DNA of 41,793 nt from Micromonospora cabrerizensis (lineage in GTDB: Bacteria; Actinomycetota; Actinomycetes; Mycobacteriales; Micromonosporaceae), in the NCBI RefSeq assembly GCF_022230955.1, contig NZ_JAKKFI010000070.1, positions 1 through 41,793 on the forward strand. The letters are read 5' to 3'. Made by a program: the position numbers and the translations under genes. Under the pieces are notes generated by a model. That model had not been told where the DNA came from, searched no databases, and saw only the letters and a list, made by a program, of their open reading frames with translations. How positions within the stretch are numbered: the stretch's first letter is position 1; each line of letters starts with the position of its first letter. Positions 8,127-15,170 of the stretch are shown here, piece by piece.

Positions 8127-9296
8127 TCAGAACTTGGCCACGAGCGTGACCAGCAGGCGGCTCACGGCCGGGCCGTACGTGACGGTGACGACCAGGTCGA
8201 CGGTGCGGTCGGCCCGGGCGGCGGTGACGATCGAGGTGTCGGTGGCGGTACGCGCGACCTCGGGGATGGCGAGGATGTCCAGCACCGGGATCTCGATGCG
8301 GTAGTCGTCGATCACCGCCTGCCGCTTGAGTGGGCCGAGGATGCCGTCGACCTGGGTCTTCAGCAGCGTCATGCCCGGCTTGGTGATCCGTGCGTCGCCG
8401 ACCAGACCGATCAGGCCGGCGCGCAGCATGAACTCGATCTGGTCGAGGGTGCGCACCAGGTCGACGTGCAGCAGGCTCGCGTCGGAGGTGAACAGCCGCC
8501 CGTCGGCGAAGTGCAGGCTCTCCCCGGTGATCAGCGTCGGGTCGATGATCGGCGTGAGGTTGGCCTCGGACAGGCCCTTGATCTCGGCCGGGCTGTACTG
8601 CTTGGCCACCGGGACGGCGACCCCGCGGATCTTCTTCAGCACGATGCTGTGGTGCACCGGCAGCCCGGCCACGGCGGCCATCGCGGCGGTGGCCGCGTCA
8701 CCGTCCGCGCCCCGGGCGGCGATCATCACCATCCGGCTGGTGCTGCTCTTGAGCGGGTTCGCGGCGGTGGTGATGTCCGCGACGTAGGTGGAGCCCTTCT
8801 CGGTGGCCGGGTTCACCATGGCGAACCCGAGCCGACGCTGGCCGGCCGCGGACATCGTCTCCACGTGCGCCTTGAGCGCGTGCAACCCGGTGGGGGCACC
8901 CGCACCGGCGGGGTTGCCGACGCCCGACTCGTTGGCCAGCGACACCATGGTCACGTCGTCGGCGGCCTCCAGACCGCCGAGCGCGGCGGCGTAGTCGTCG
9001 CCGGCGACCTTGACCCCGTACACCTTGGCCGGGCGCGGGTCCTGCAGGAACGCCAGTTCCAGGGAGTTGTAGAGGGCGTTGCGCACCACGTTGCCGGCCT
9101 GCCGGCGGGCGAAGTTGGTGACCGCGTCGTCGAGGGTCTCGATCCGGACCGGAGTGTTCGCGGGCGCCGAACCGCCGTCGGCCGTGGCCGGCGCCTTGCC
9201 CACCACGGCGATGACGCCCGGTGAGCGCTGGGCCAGCGGCGCCGGTGGTGGCACGATCCGGACCTCGATGAACGGGAATGCTGCTGTCGGTGCCAC
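8127..9296 (-). CDS. Contractile tail sheath protein
   Basis: This is a 389-residue protein starting at GTG 9296, with GGGAGG three to four bases upstream. The N-terminus (FIEVRIVPPPAPLAQRSPGVIAVVGKAP) is the usual sheath opening, where the first strand is exchanged between subunits and is followed by a nucleotide-fold-like domain. The middle holds the variable domain (VETMSAAGQRRLGFAMVNPATEKGSTYVADITTAANP). The C-terminal third, with 'DGRLFTSDASLLHVDLVRTLDQIEFMLRAGL' and a final beta pair 'DLVVTVTYGPAVSRLLVTLVAKF', matches the conserved sheath C-domain. P2 FI is 396 residues, so length fits a simple, undecorated sheath. It is the strongest evidence that the operon makes a contractile structure. 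Confidence 0.85.
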   Translation of the reverse strand: MAPTAAFPFIEVRIVPPPAPLAQRSPGVIAVVGKAPATADGGSAPANTPVRIETLDDAVTNFARRQAGNVVRNALYNSLELAFLQDPRPAKVYGVKVAGDDYAAALGGLEAADDVTMVSLANESGVGNPAGAGAPTGLHALKAHVETMSAAGQRRLGFAMVNPATEKGSTYVADITTAANPLKSSTSRMVMIAARGADGDAATAAMAAVAGLPVHHSIVLKKIRGVAVPVAKQYSPAEIKGLSEANLTPIIDPTLITGESLHFADGRLFTSDASLLHVDLVRTLDQIEFMLRAGLIGLVGDARITKPGMTLLKTQVDGILGPLKRQAVIDDYRIEIPVLDILAIPEVARTATDTSIVTAARADRTVDLVVTVTYGPAVSRLLVTLVAKF

Positions 9297-9399
9297 GGGT
9301 CCTCCCGGACGAAGTTGCTGCTGCGGTCGTGTGCGGCTGGCCAGCCGTTGAGGTGGTTGGTGCGGTTGCCGGCCGCTGGGCTGGCGGCGGCCGGGAGTG

Positions 9400-10341
9400 T
9401 CAGGTCGGCACGGCGGCGAGCCCGATGCCGCTGCGGGCGAGCCACTGGCCGGCCCGGGCGAACCGGGCGGCCCGCTTCTGAGCGTCGGTGCCGGTGTCGC
9501 CGCCAGGCCAGCCGTCGTCGTCGAACGTCTCGACGGGGACCACCCAGACGGCGACCACCCGGTGTCGTCGCCGGACGTCGTCGGGCGCGGGCACGTCCAG
9601 GCCCAGCTCCTCGGCTCGGGCCCGCACCAGGCGGGTCTCGACGAGCAGGTCGGCCAGGGAGAAGCCCTGATCGCGGATCAGCACGGCGGCGGCGAACGGC
9701 AGCGGACGCGGGGTGGGCGGGGCGGCTGACGGCGCCGCGTAGCGCAGCTTCACGGTGGCCCCCGCGGCCTGCCCGCGCATCCGCGTCACCAGGTCGCCGG
9801 CGTTCGCGGCGCCGACACCCGCCAGCAACCGGTCCAGGTGCGCGTCGGTGAACGCGGCCGGCTGGTGCAGTCCCGCCCGCAGTCGGGCCACCAGCCGGCT
9901 CCGGCGCTCGGTCTCCAGTTGCGCCGGGTCGGCCGGCAACGCGCCCAGGTCGGCGACGATCTGCGGGTCCACGTCGAAGGCGGGCACCGCCACGTCGAGG
10001 TCCTCGACCCGGTCGCGGGCGGCGCTGGTGCGCACCACCAGGCTGCCCCGCCACAACGCGTCGATACGCAGCGCCGCACCACCGAGCCCGTGCAGGCGTA
10101 CGCGCAGCTCGGTGCGCGTGGTGCCGCCCGAGCCCAGCCACTCCCCCTCGGCCACCGTGACGGGAGCGGCGGCGAAGCCGAGGGTCAGCTCGTCGAAGAC
10201 CGCCGCGTACGGCGGCGCGACCGGCATCGCCTCGGTGTCGTACGCGGCCTCGACCAGGTGCGCCAGCGACGCGTCATCGAAGAGCGCGGCGCGGGTGCCC
10301 GGATCGGCCAGCCGCACCAGCACCCCGTCGACGAAGTCCAC
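9400..10341 (-). CDS. Hypothetical protein, first gene of the tail operon
   Basis: The start chosen is GTG 10341, seven bases after GGGGAGG; the frame also opens 33 bases earlier at an internal codon without a ribosome site. The 313-residue product is not recognised. It has a helical N-terminus, a beta-rich middle ('TELRVRLHGLGGAALRIDALWRGSLVVRTS') typical of a barrel-like domain, a conserved-looking 'FSLADLLVETRLVRARAEELGLDVP' helix and a C-terminus 'ARFARAGQWLARSGIGLA'. It lies 103 bases before the sheath start, on the same strand. A tail terminator or completion protein is possible from position, but it does not look like the DUF4255 proteins of extracellular injection systems. Confidence 0.7.
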   Translation of the reverse strand: MDFVDGVLVRLADPGTRAALFDDASLAHLVEAAYDTEAMPVAPPYAAVFDELTLGFAAAPVTVAEGEWLGSGGTTRTELRVRLHGLGGAALRIDALWRGSLVVRTSAARDRVEDLDVAVPAFDVDPQIVADLGALPADPAQLETERRSRLVARLRAGLHQPAAFTDAHLDRLLAGVGAANAGDLVTRMRGQAAGATVKLRYAAPSAAPPTPRPLPFAAAVLIRDQGFSLADLLVETRLVRARAEELGLDVPAPDDVRRRHRVVAVWVVPVETFDDDGWPGGDTGTDAQKRAARFARAGQWLARSGIGLAAVPT

Positions 10342-10407
10342 CGCACGGCCTCCCCGCTGCCCGTGCCGGTGCACCCTGCCCCGGCTCGCACGAGGATCGC
10401 GAAGGGC

Positions 10408-10465
10408 CCGTCACCGGACCGTCACCGCCACCGTCACCGTTCCCCGCCACCGCCGACACTGTCGG
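10408..10465. promoter_or_regulatory. Phased direct repeats and a palindrome upstream of the tail operon
   Basis: Three copies of CCGTCACCG begin at 10408, 10419 and 10431, spaced 11 and 12 bases, so on one face of the helix. Just beyond is a perfect palindrome CCGACACTGTCGG at 10453-10465. Both lie 67-124 bases before the first tail gene (start at 10341) in the 229-base gap after the barstar-like gene. I see no clear -35/-10 on the minus strand. This is a candidate regulator-binding region. Confidence 0.4.
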
Positions 10466-10570
10466 GAACTGAGCACCCACACCGCTCTCCGCAGCCTTGA
10501 AGCGTCCTCGACGGCGGCAGCCCGCGGCGCGGTTGGAGGTGGGCCGTGAGACACCTTCGGCGAGGGCCGA

Positions 10571-10942
10571 CTAACGGTTCGGGGGCGGCGCGTCGTCCAG
10601 GACGACGCGGAGAGGGTGCGCGGCGCTGGTGGCGAGGTTGCCGAGCACGGCGAGCAGCAGGGCGTACTGACCGGCCGGCTCGTCGGCCAGCAGCTGACCG
10701 GCATCGTTGACCAGCAGGGTGAGCGGGCCGGCGTCCAGCCGGTCACGGAGCACGTCGGAGAGGGCGTCCCAGGTGCTGCCCAGGTGGGCCGGCAGGGCCA
10801 GCGCACCGGCAAACGCGGCGAAGAGCGCGGGCCGGGTTCGGGCTGCCGCACCGGACAGCACCGCCGCGCCGGGCACCTCCCGGGGGGCATCGCGGTAGAC
10901 GGTCAGCCAGTCGGGCAGCCGACCGTCGTCCGTGTCGTCCAT
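10571..10942 (-). CDS. Barstar-family ribonuclease inhibitor
   Basis: The start is ATG 10942, seven bases after AGGAG; a GTG three bases earlier is too close. The 123-residue protein shows the barstar core 'LPAHLGSTWDALSDVLRDRLD'. Asp59 and Asp63 are spaced like Asp35 and Asp39 of barstar, which plug the active site of barnase-type RNases, and the second half (PLTLLVNDAGQLL) fits the barstar strand and helix. It is cytoplasmic. It lies 73 bases downstream of a guanyl-RNase gene on the same strand, so it is most simply the immunity protein protecting the producer from premature or re-entering RNase. About 30 extra N-terminal residues precede the usual fold. Confidence 0.85.
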   Translation of the reverse strand: MDDTDDGRLPDWLTVYRDAPREVPGAAVLSGAAARTRPALFAAFAGALALPAHLGSTWDALSDVLRDRLDAGPLTLLVNDAGQLLADEPAGQYALLLAVLGNLATSAAHPLRVVLDDAPPPNR

Positions 10943-11015
10943 CACGTGTCTCCTGGTCTGACCCGGGCGACGACGCCGAGGGCCGACCGGCCGCAGCCGG
11001 CCGGCCCCGGGTCGG

Positions 11016-11465
11016 TCAGAGCCGGTAGAAGTCGGTGTAGTGGTTGGGTGAGAACCAGGTGACCCCCGTGCCGCGATTCACCACGATCCGGTACGCGTCC
11101 CGGGCGGCGCCCTGGGTGCGGGGGTACACGTCGTACTCGTGGTAGGTGGCGTTGGTCGGCAGTTGACCCTCGTAGTTGTAGAAACGACCACCGGCGAAGT
11201 TGGACAGGCCGCCGCTCCACGAGTACCAGGCTCGGCTGGTCGGGAAACCCTTGGCGGACCAGCCCGATCGGGCGGTACGCGCGTCCGCGCAGCGGCTGAC
11301 GGTGCAGGAGCTGTAGACCGCCGCCGAGGCAGAGTCGCTCAACCGGGGGGCCACCACGGACGGGCCGACCAGCGCGGCGGCGACCATGGTGAGGAGCAGG
11401 GCGAGAGTGGTGGTACGCCGGCGGATCGCGCCGAGCGTGGCCAGCGGGGACACGAGGGTGGACAC
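11016..11465 (-). CDS. Secreted guanyl-specific ribonuclease (RNase Sa/barnase type)
   Basis: The start chosen is GTG 11465, six bases after GGAGG; the frame continues 27 bases further up to an ATG with no ribosome site. The 149-residue product has a positively charged start (RRR), a hydrophobic core (residues 20-40) and a likely cleavage after Ser-Ala-Ser-Ala-Ala near 50, so it is exported. The mature part matches RNase Sa: 'ATYHEYDVYP' with catalytic Glu110, 'ARDAYRI' with Arg122 and Arg126 at the same spacing as Arg65 and Arg69, and 'NHYTDFYRL' with catalytic His142. It cleaves RNA after G. Two Cys (54, 59) precede the fold. It pairs with the barstar-like gene downstream. Confidence 0.9.
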   Translation of the reverse strand: MSTLVSPLATLGAIRRRTTTLALLLTMVAAALVGPSVVAPRLSDSASAAVYSSCTVSRCADARTARSGWSAKGFPTSRAWYSWSGGLSNFAGGRFYNYEGQLPTNATYHEYDVYPRTQGAARDAYRIVVNRGTGVTWFSPNHYTDFYRL

Positions 11466-11744
11466 AGGCTGCCTCCAGACCATCCGAGCCATCGATCCGC
11501 ATCAGTGTCGGATCGAGCCCAGTCTCACCGTTGTCGGCCGACGACGACAGCCCTCTCGCCCCAACTGCGCCACAATGCTCGGTGAACCCCGGACGACCCT
11601 TCCCCTGCTCTCTCCGTACCCGATGCCGGTGGCCCCGGCGGACGAACCCGGCGGGTGCGGTCCCGGCGGTGACGGCGTGGCTCCGGGCAAATCGGTCATC
11701 GGTTGTTAGCGTGGAACGCGGATCCGCGACCGTGGAGGGGTGCC

Positions 11745-12572
11745 ATGACGGACGCCCCCGATGGGAGGCCGAGGCCCGCGGACCAGCTTCGGCGTCGGGG
11801 CGTTCGGGGGCTGACCATCGCCCGCGACGCGAGCGTCCGCGGTTGGCGGTGGTGGGCGCGGCACTGGGATCGACTGGTCGCCGCCCTCCAGGACGAGGCG
11901 CCCGTCGGCTCCGGCGCCGCCCCGTCGCCCGCCGGGCCCCTCGTGGAACAGCGCGACGCTCCCCGGCTGATCGCGGTCCCGGCACGCGGGTACGTGTACT
12001 CGTTCCACATTCGCGCCACCTTCGCCTGGTCGTCGCCGACGAGCCTGCGCTCCGAGGTGCTGAGCTGGTACGTGCAGTACTTCCAGCCCAACGCGATCCA
12101 GCGGCTGACCCGGATCGCCGCCGACGCCGCCCGGAATCTGCCGCCGCATCGCGCGGCTGACCTGGAGGTGGCGTTGCGACAGGCACTCACCGACGAGCCG
12201 GAGTGGTCCTACCAGCGAGGTGACATCGTCATCACCTGCCGCCCCGACGCCGCCGTCCGGCTCGACGAGCGGATCATGCCGGCGCTCCAACCGCACGTCG
12301 ACCGGCTGCTGCAACTGGAGTACCAGTTCGACGAGCAGGTGCGCAAAGCCCGGTACGCCGAGGAACTGAGCCGCCGGTGGGCGACACTCCTGAGCACCCA
12401 CGCGGATGACCAGGACGTCGCCGACGCCCGCGACGACATGCTCACCACGCAGCGGGAGGCCGCCCGCTGGATCACCGAGCTCCTGCGCCGCCACGCCGAA
12501 CACCCGCAGGAAGCGACCGCATCCCCGATCCCACCCCAGAGCCGCCCCTCAGGGTCACGTGATGGTGAGTAG
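11745..12572 (+). CDS. Hypothetical protein
   Basis: The ATG at 11745 follows GGAGGGG by four to five bases; an earlier in-frame TTG at 11703 has no such site. The 275-residue protein is not recognised. After a basic N-terminus with 'RGWRWWARHWDRL' it has a beta-rich part (RLIAVPARGYVYSFHIRATFAWSS), then a long helical region (residues about 115-255) rich in Arg and Glu. The layout faintly recalls SPFH/band-7 proteins without a clear membrane anchor. It is transcribed away from the RNase gene. Upstream, TTAGCGT at 11705-11711 is a possible -10, but I see no good -35 and nothing else in the 279-base gap. Confidence 0.6.
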   Translation: MTDAPDGRPRPADQLRRRGVRGLTIARDASVRGWRWWARHWDRLVAALQDEAPVGSGAAPSPAGPLVEQRDAPRLIAVPARGYVYSFHIRATFAWSSPTSLRSEVLSWYVQYFQPNAIQRLTRIAADAARNLPPHRAADLEVALRQALTDEPEWSYQRGDIVITCRPDAAVRLDERIMPALQPHVDRLLQLEYQFDEQVRKARYAEELSRRWATLLSTHADDQDVADARDDMLTTQREAARWITELLRRHAEHPQEATASPIPPQSRPSGSRDGE

Positions 12573-12617
12573 CTGGCCATGCTGAACGGGACGGAGCCTG
12601 GCCGGCCGGTTCTCCGT

Positions 12618-13187
12618 CTAACCGCCGAAGCTCAGCGCCTGCCGCAGATCCACGTCCAGGCTCTCGTTGTACTGCGAATCGGGCTCAGCCCCGCCAGCGC
12701 TGAGGACGGTGCTGAAGAAGCATCTGGCGCCAACGGCGAGGATCACGCCGAAGATATCCGTGTCATCGAGACCGTGACCGCGCAGGCCCGCGACGTCGGC
12801 CTCCGTGATGGAGTTCGCATCGGCCGCGACCTTTCCGGCGAAGTTGACGACTGCGACCTCCTGCGCGGAGAGACCGGCGTCGCCGTGGTCTGACGCGATG
12901 GCGGCGACGGTCGACGCGTCGAAGAACTTGTCACGTAGGACCTTCCCGTGAGCCAGGCCGCAGTAGGAGGATTTCAGGGCCCGGGCCGCGGCGAGGGTCG
13001 CCAACTCATAGCGGCGCAGCTCCATCCCGGCCTTCACCGCGCCGTTGAGCTGCTGCCATGCCAGGTACGCCGCCGGGCTGTGGGCGAACAACCTGGTGTA
13101 GTTGGGCAGGTACCCCATCGCCTCGGTGTCCGTGTCGAACATCCGCTCGGTGTCCGGCGACTGCTCTGCCTGTTGTAGGAAACTCAT
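12618..13187 (-). CDS. AhpD-like / carboxymuconolactone decarboxylase-family protein
   Basis: The start is ATG 13187 preceded by GGGGAGGAG; the frame can be read 72 bases further up but without a ribosome site. The 189-residue protein is all helical. Residues about 60-85 (ELATLAAARALKSSYCGLAHGKVLRD) carry the family's SxxCxxxH active-site helix. The first Cys of the AhpD CxxC pair is replaced by Ser, as in the 'peroxidase-related' subgroup, so a classical disulfide cycle is not expected. It probably acts on peroxides or small carboxylates. It is convergent with the upstream hypothetical gene (45-base gap) and has no operon partner. Confidence 0.8.
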   Translation of the reverse strand: MSFLQQAEQSPDTERMFDTDTEAMGYLPNYTRLFAHSPAAYLAWQQLNGAVKAGMELRRYELATLAAARALKSSYCGLAHGKVLRDKFFDASTVAAIASDHGDAGLSAQEVAVVNFAGKVAADANSITEADVAGLRGHGLDDTDIFGVILAVGARCFFSTVLSAGGAEPDSQYNESLDVDLRQALSFGG

Positions 13188-13385
13188 CCGACTCCTCCCC
13201 CTGCTTGACCCGGACCGTACGCCCGTTGGGACTGCTGACGCTGTCGGGAAACCGGCCATGCACGGGGTGCCCGACGATTAGGGCCAGAGGGCCGAACCAT
13301 CGGGGACCCACGTGCACAATCAGAGCCGGGAGAGGATTTCCGCCTTCTTGGTCGTCCATTGGCGTCGGCCGTCGTACCGGCACCC

Positions 13386-13958
13386 TCACCCCGCGGGCAC
13401 CTCCGGCGTCGCCGTCGACCGGTCGGCCAGAGCCTGCCGCAGCGTCGCGGACTGCTCCACCGAACCCCCGCGCACCGCGAGACTCCGCCGAGCCGCGCGG
13501 TAGTACCCGTCACGGGCCTCGTCGACGCGGGTCAGCATCTCCGCCACGTCCGATGGCGCCTCGACAAGTTCCCGGGCCAGCCGTTCGACCTGCCAGATCG
13601 CGTCCCGCCAGCTGGCGGCGGCGGCGACCGTCGGTTCGTCGCCGAGCAGCAGCAGGTTCTCCCAGACGATGGTGCGCCGAGCGTCCGCCTCGGCCAACCG
13701 GGCCAGCCCTTCCTCACGCTCAATGGGGTGGCTTCGCGAACCCGGCCGGTGGTCGGCCGTCAGTCGCAGCGCCACCGCGTGACTCTCCTTGAGGGCGTGC
13801 GCGTAGTCGACGTACGCGTCGAGCCGCCGCTCGTCCCAGCGGACGCTCTGGCTGCGCCGCCAACGGGCACGGTCGGCCAGCGAGGTGGCGAGGATCGTGC
13901 CCAGGGTGCCAACGAGGACGCCGAGGAGCGTCGGAAGCTGCGTCAGAAGCGTGCTCAC
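13386..13958 (-). CDS. Membrane-anchored hypothetical protein
   Basis: The start chosen is GTG 13958, which overlaps the stop of the preceding gene (GTGA), indicating coupled translation; an ATG 27 bases earlier would lie inside that gene. The 190-residue product has one N-terminal hydrophobic helix (about residues 3-25, TLLTQLPTLLGVLVGTLGTIL) followed by a basic stop, then a long helical cytoplasmic part rich in Arg, Glu and Ala. Proteins of this outline are common in actinobacteria and have no assigned function. The 198 bases between this gene and the AhpD-like gene hold nothing I recognise. Confidence 0.7.
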   Translation of the reverse strand: MSTLLTQLPTLLGVLVGTLGTILATSLADRARWRRSQSVRWDERRLDAYVDYAHALKESHAVALRLTADHRPGSRSHPIEREEGLARLAEADARRTIVWENLLLLGDEPTVAAAASWRDAIWQVERLARELVEAPSDVAEMLTRVDEARDGYYRAARRSLAVRGGSVEQSATLRQALADRSTATPEVPAG

Positions 13959-14950
13959 GCCGCCCAGGCTCTCAGCACCAGGCAACCTTCGTCAGCTCTG
14001 CCGACCGCATCAGTCCGGCGGGTCGCGAGGATGGCAAGGGTTTCCTGGCGTATCCGGTCGGCCTCGTGCACCAGCCGTCGGTGAGCGAAGCGGACCACCA
14101 GGATCCCGATGCTCGCCAATTGGGCATCGCGGCGCAGGTCAATCTCACGCTGACGTGGGTCGCCATGGGTGGTGGCCCCGTCGAGTTCGATGTTGACCCG
14201 CTCCCGCTCGGCGAACATATCGAGGTACACCGTGCGCCGCCTAACTCGGACCGGCATCTGTCGGCGGAACGCCGGCATCCCCGGACCGGTGAACACGTGT
14301 TCGTGTCCCCAAATTTCCAGCGGGCTTCGGCAGCCGTCGGCGAGCCGCGTCAGCAGTGTCCGGAACGCCGCCCGGTCTGTCAGCTTCGGCGTGCTCTCCA
14401 AGGCCACTCCGAGCCGCTCGGGGGTCGTCAGCCATTGGTTGACCGCCCGGATCACCGGTGCCCGCCGCTCAACGGGCGGCATTGTCGGCCAGGAGTCGAC
14501 GAGCGCCTGCTCCAGGCGGGTGACCGTCAGTCCCTGTCGCACGACCACGTGCGGCGGCTCCATGAGCAGGCCGCGCCGGCGATGCACGACCACCCCGGGT
14601 CGGGTGCGCAAATTGGCCGACGCCGGCGTGCTCAGGTGTACGAGGTCGCCCACAGCCGGCGGACGCAGCCCCCAAACGCCGAGCGCGCTGAGGTGACTGA
14701 GCGCACCGAAGCCGCCAGCCCAGGCGAGGGCCGCGCGATGACCCAGAGTCGGGTCGAGCCGACTGATGGCAGGAGTGCCGGACCGGCCACCGACGAGATG
14801 TGCAGCCACGAACACCTCGGGCAGCACCCGCACCAACTCGCTGTCGCGGCAAGCCGACTGCAACGTCCACGATGGCACCACTTGTCGGGCGGCCCTGAGC
14901 GTCACCAGCCCTCCGCCAAGCTCCACCAGCTCCCACAGCACCGAGTTCAC
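13955..14950 (-). CDS. DUF559 / AbiEi-like domain protein
   Basis: The start is uncertain: GTG 14950 gives 331 residues and GTG 14941 is nearly as good; neither has a strong ribosome site. The N-terminal part (SVLWELVELGGGLVTLRAARQVV) looks like the winged-helix opening of AbiEi-type antitoxin-like proteins. The C-terminal 100 residues (YLDMFAERERVNIELDGATTHGDP, then RRDAQLASIGILVVRF) match DUF559, a Vsr/restriction-endonuclease-like fold with Asp, Glu and Asp in the expected places. Such genes are common in actinobacteria, usually with no AbiEii toxin nearby, and none is seen here. The role is unknown; nucleic-acid contact is inferred from the fold. Confidence 0.75.
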   Translation of the reverse strand: MNSVLWELVELGGGLVTLRAARQVVPSWTLQSACRDSELVRVLPEVFVAAHLVGGRSGTPAISRLDPTLGHRAALAWAGGFGALSHLSALGVWGLRPPAVGDLVHLSTPASANLRTRPGVVVHRRRGLLMEPPHVVVRQGLTVTRLEQALVDSWPTMPPVERRAPVIRAVNQWLTTPERLGVALESTPKLTDRAAFRTLLTRLADGCRSPLEIWGHEHVFTGPGMPAFRRQMPVRVRRRTVYLDMFAERERVNIELDGATTHGDPRQREIDLRRDAQLASIGILVVRFAHRRLVHEADRIRQETLAILATRRTDAVGRADEGCLVLRAWAA

Positions 14951-15067
14951 ACCAAGACCGTTCAGCCGCAGCCCAACCCTTCGCAACCACGCTGTCCCGC
15001 CCTCTGTGGACAGCAGGCAGATTGTGGACGACGCCCGGCCGCGCCGACTCTGTGCTAGCCGAGATGA

Positions 15068-15169
15068 TGATCGGTGGCAGTTCAGCAGTTCGGTGCGCGG
15101 CGTGTCGAGCTGCTCAGCTGCCAACGATCAAGGCGGGCAGGCTCAGCTGCCAACGATCAGGGCGAGCAG
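15068..15169. repeat. 29-bp tandem repeat and inverted copy after the ABC permease
   Basis: Two copies of a 29-base unit (starting GCTCAGCTGCCAACGATCA) lie at 15112-15140 and 15141-15169, differing at two positions. A diverged inverted copy of the first 19 bases lies at 15068-15086. Read on the minus strand the copies can pair with it as a stem. The array begins two bases beyond the permease stop codon (15171) and each copy ends in a TGA that follows codons for LIVGS. A transcript-end hairpin for the exporter operon, or duplication of the gene's 3' end, are both possible. Confidence 0.6.
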
Positions 15170-15170
15170 G

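Noticed and set aside
1..10341. Afp/PVC/Streptomyces-type extracellular injection system
   Set aside because: No DUF4255 protein, AAA+ ATPase, LysM, gp25 or PAAR-like gene is recognised, and the order fits P2-like tails better. Genes to the left of the window could change this.
11016..11465. The guanyl-RNase as cargo of the contractile tail
   Set aside because: It carries its own export signal and an adjacent inhibitor, so it needs no injection machine. Kept only as a neighbourhood observation.
13955..14950. Type IV AbiE toxin-antitoxin pair
   Set aside because: Only the AbiEi-like/DUF559 part is present; the neighbouring small gene encodes a membrane-anchored helical protein, not an AbiEii nucleotidyltransferase.
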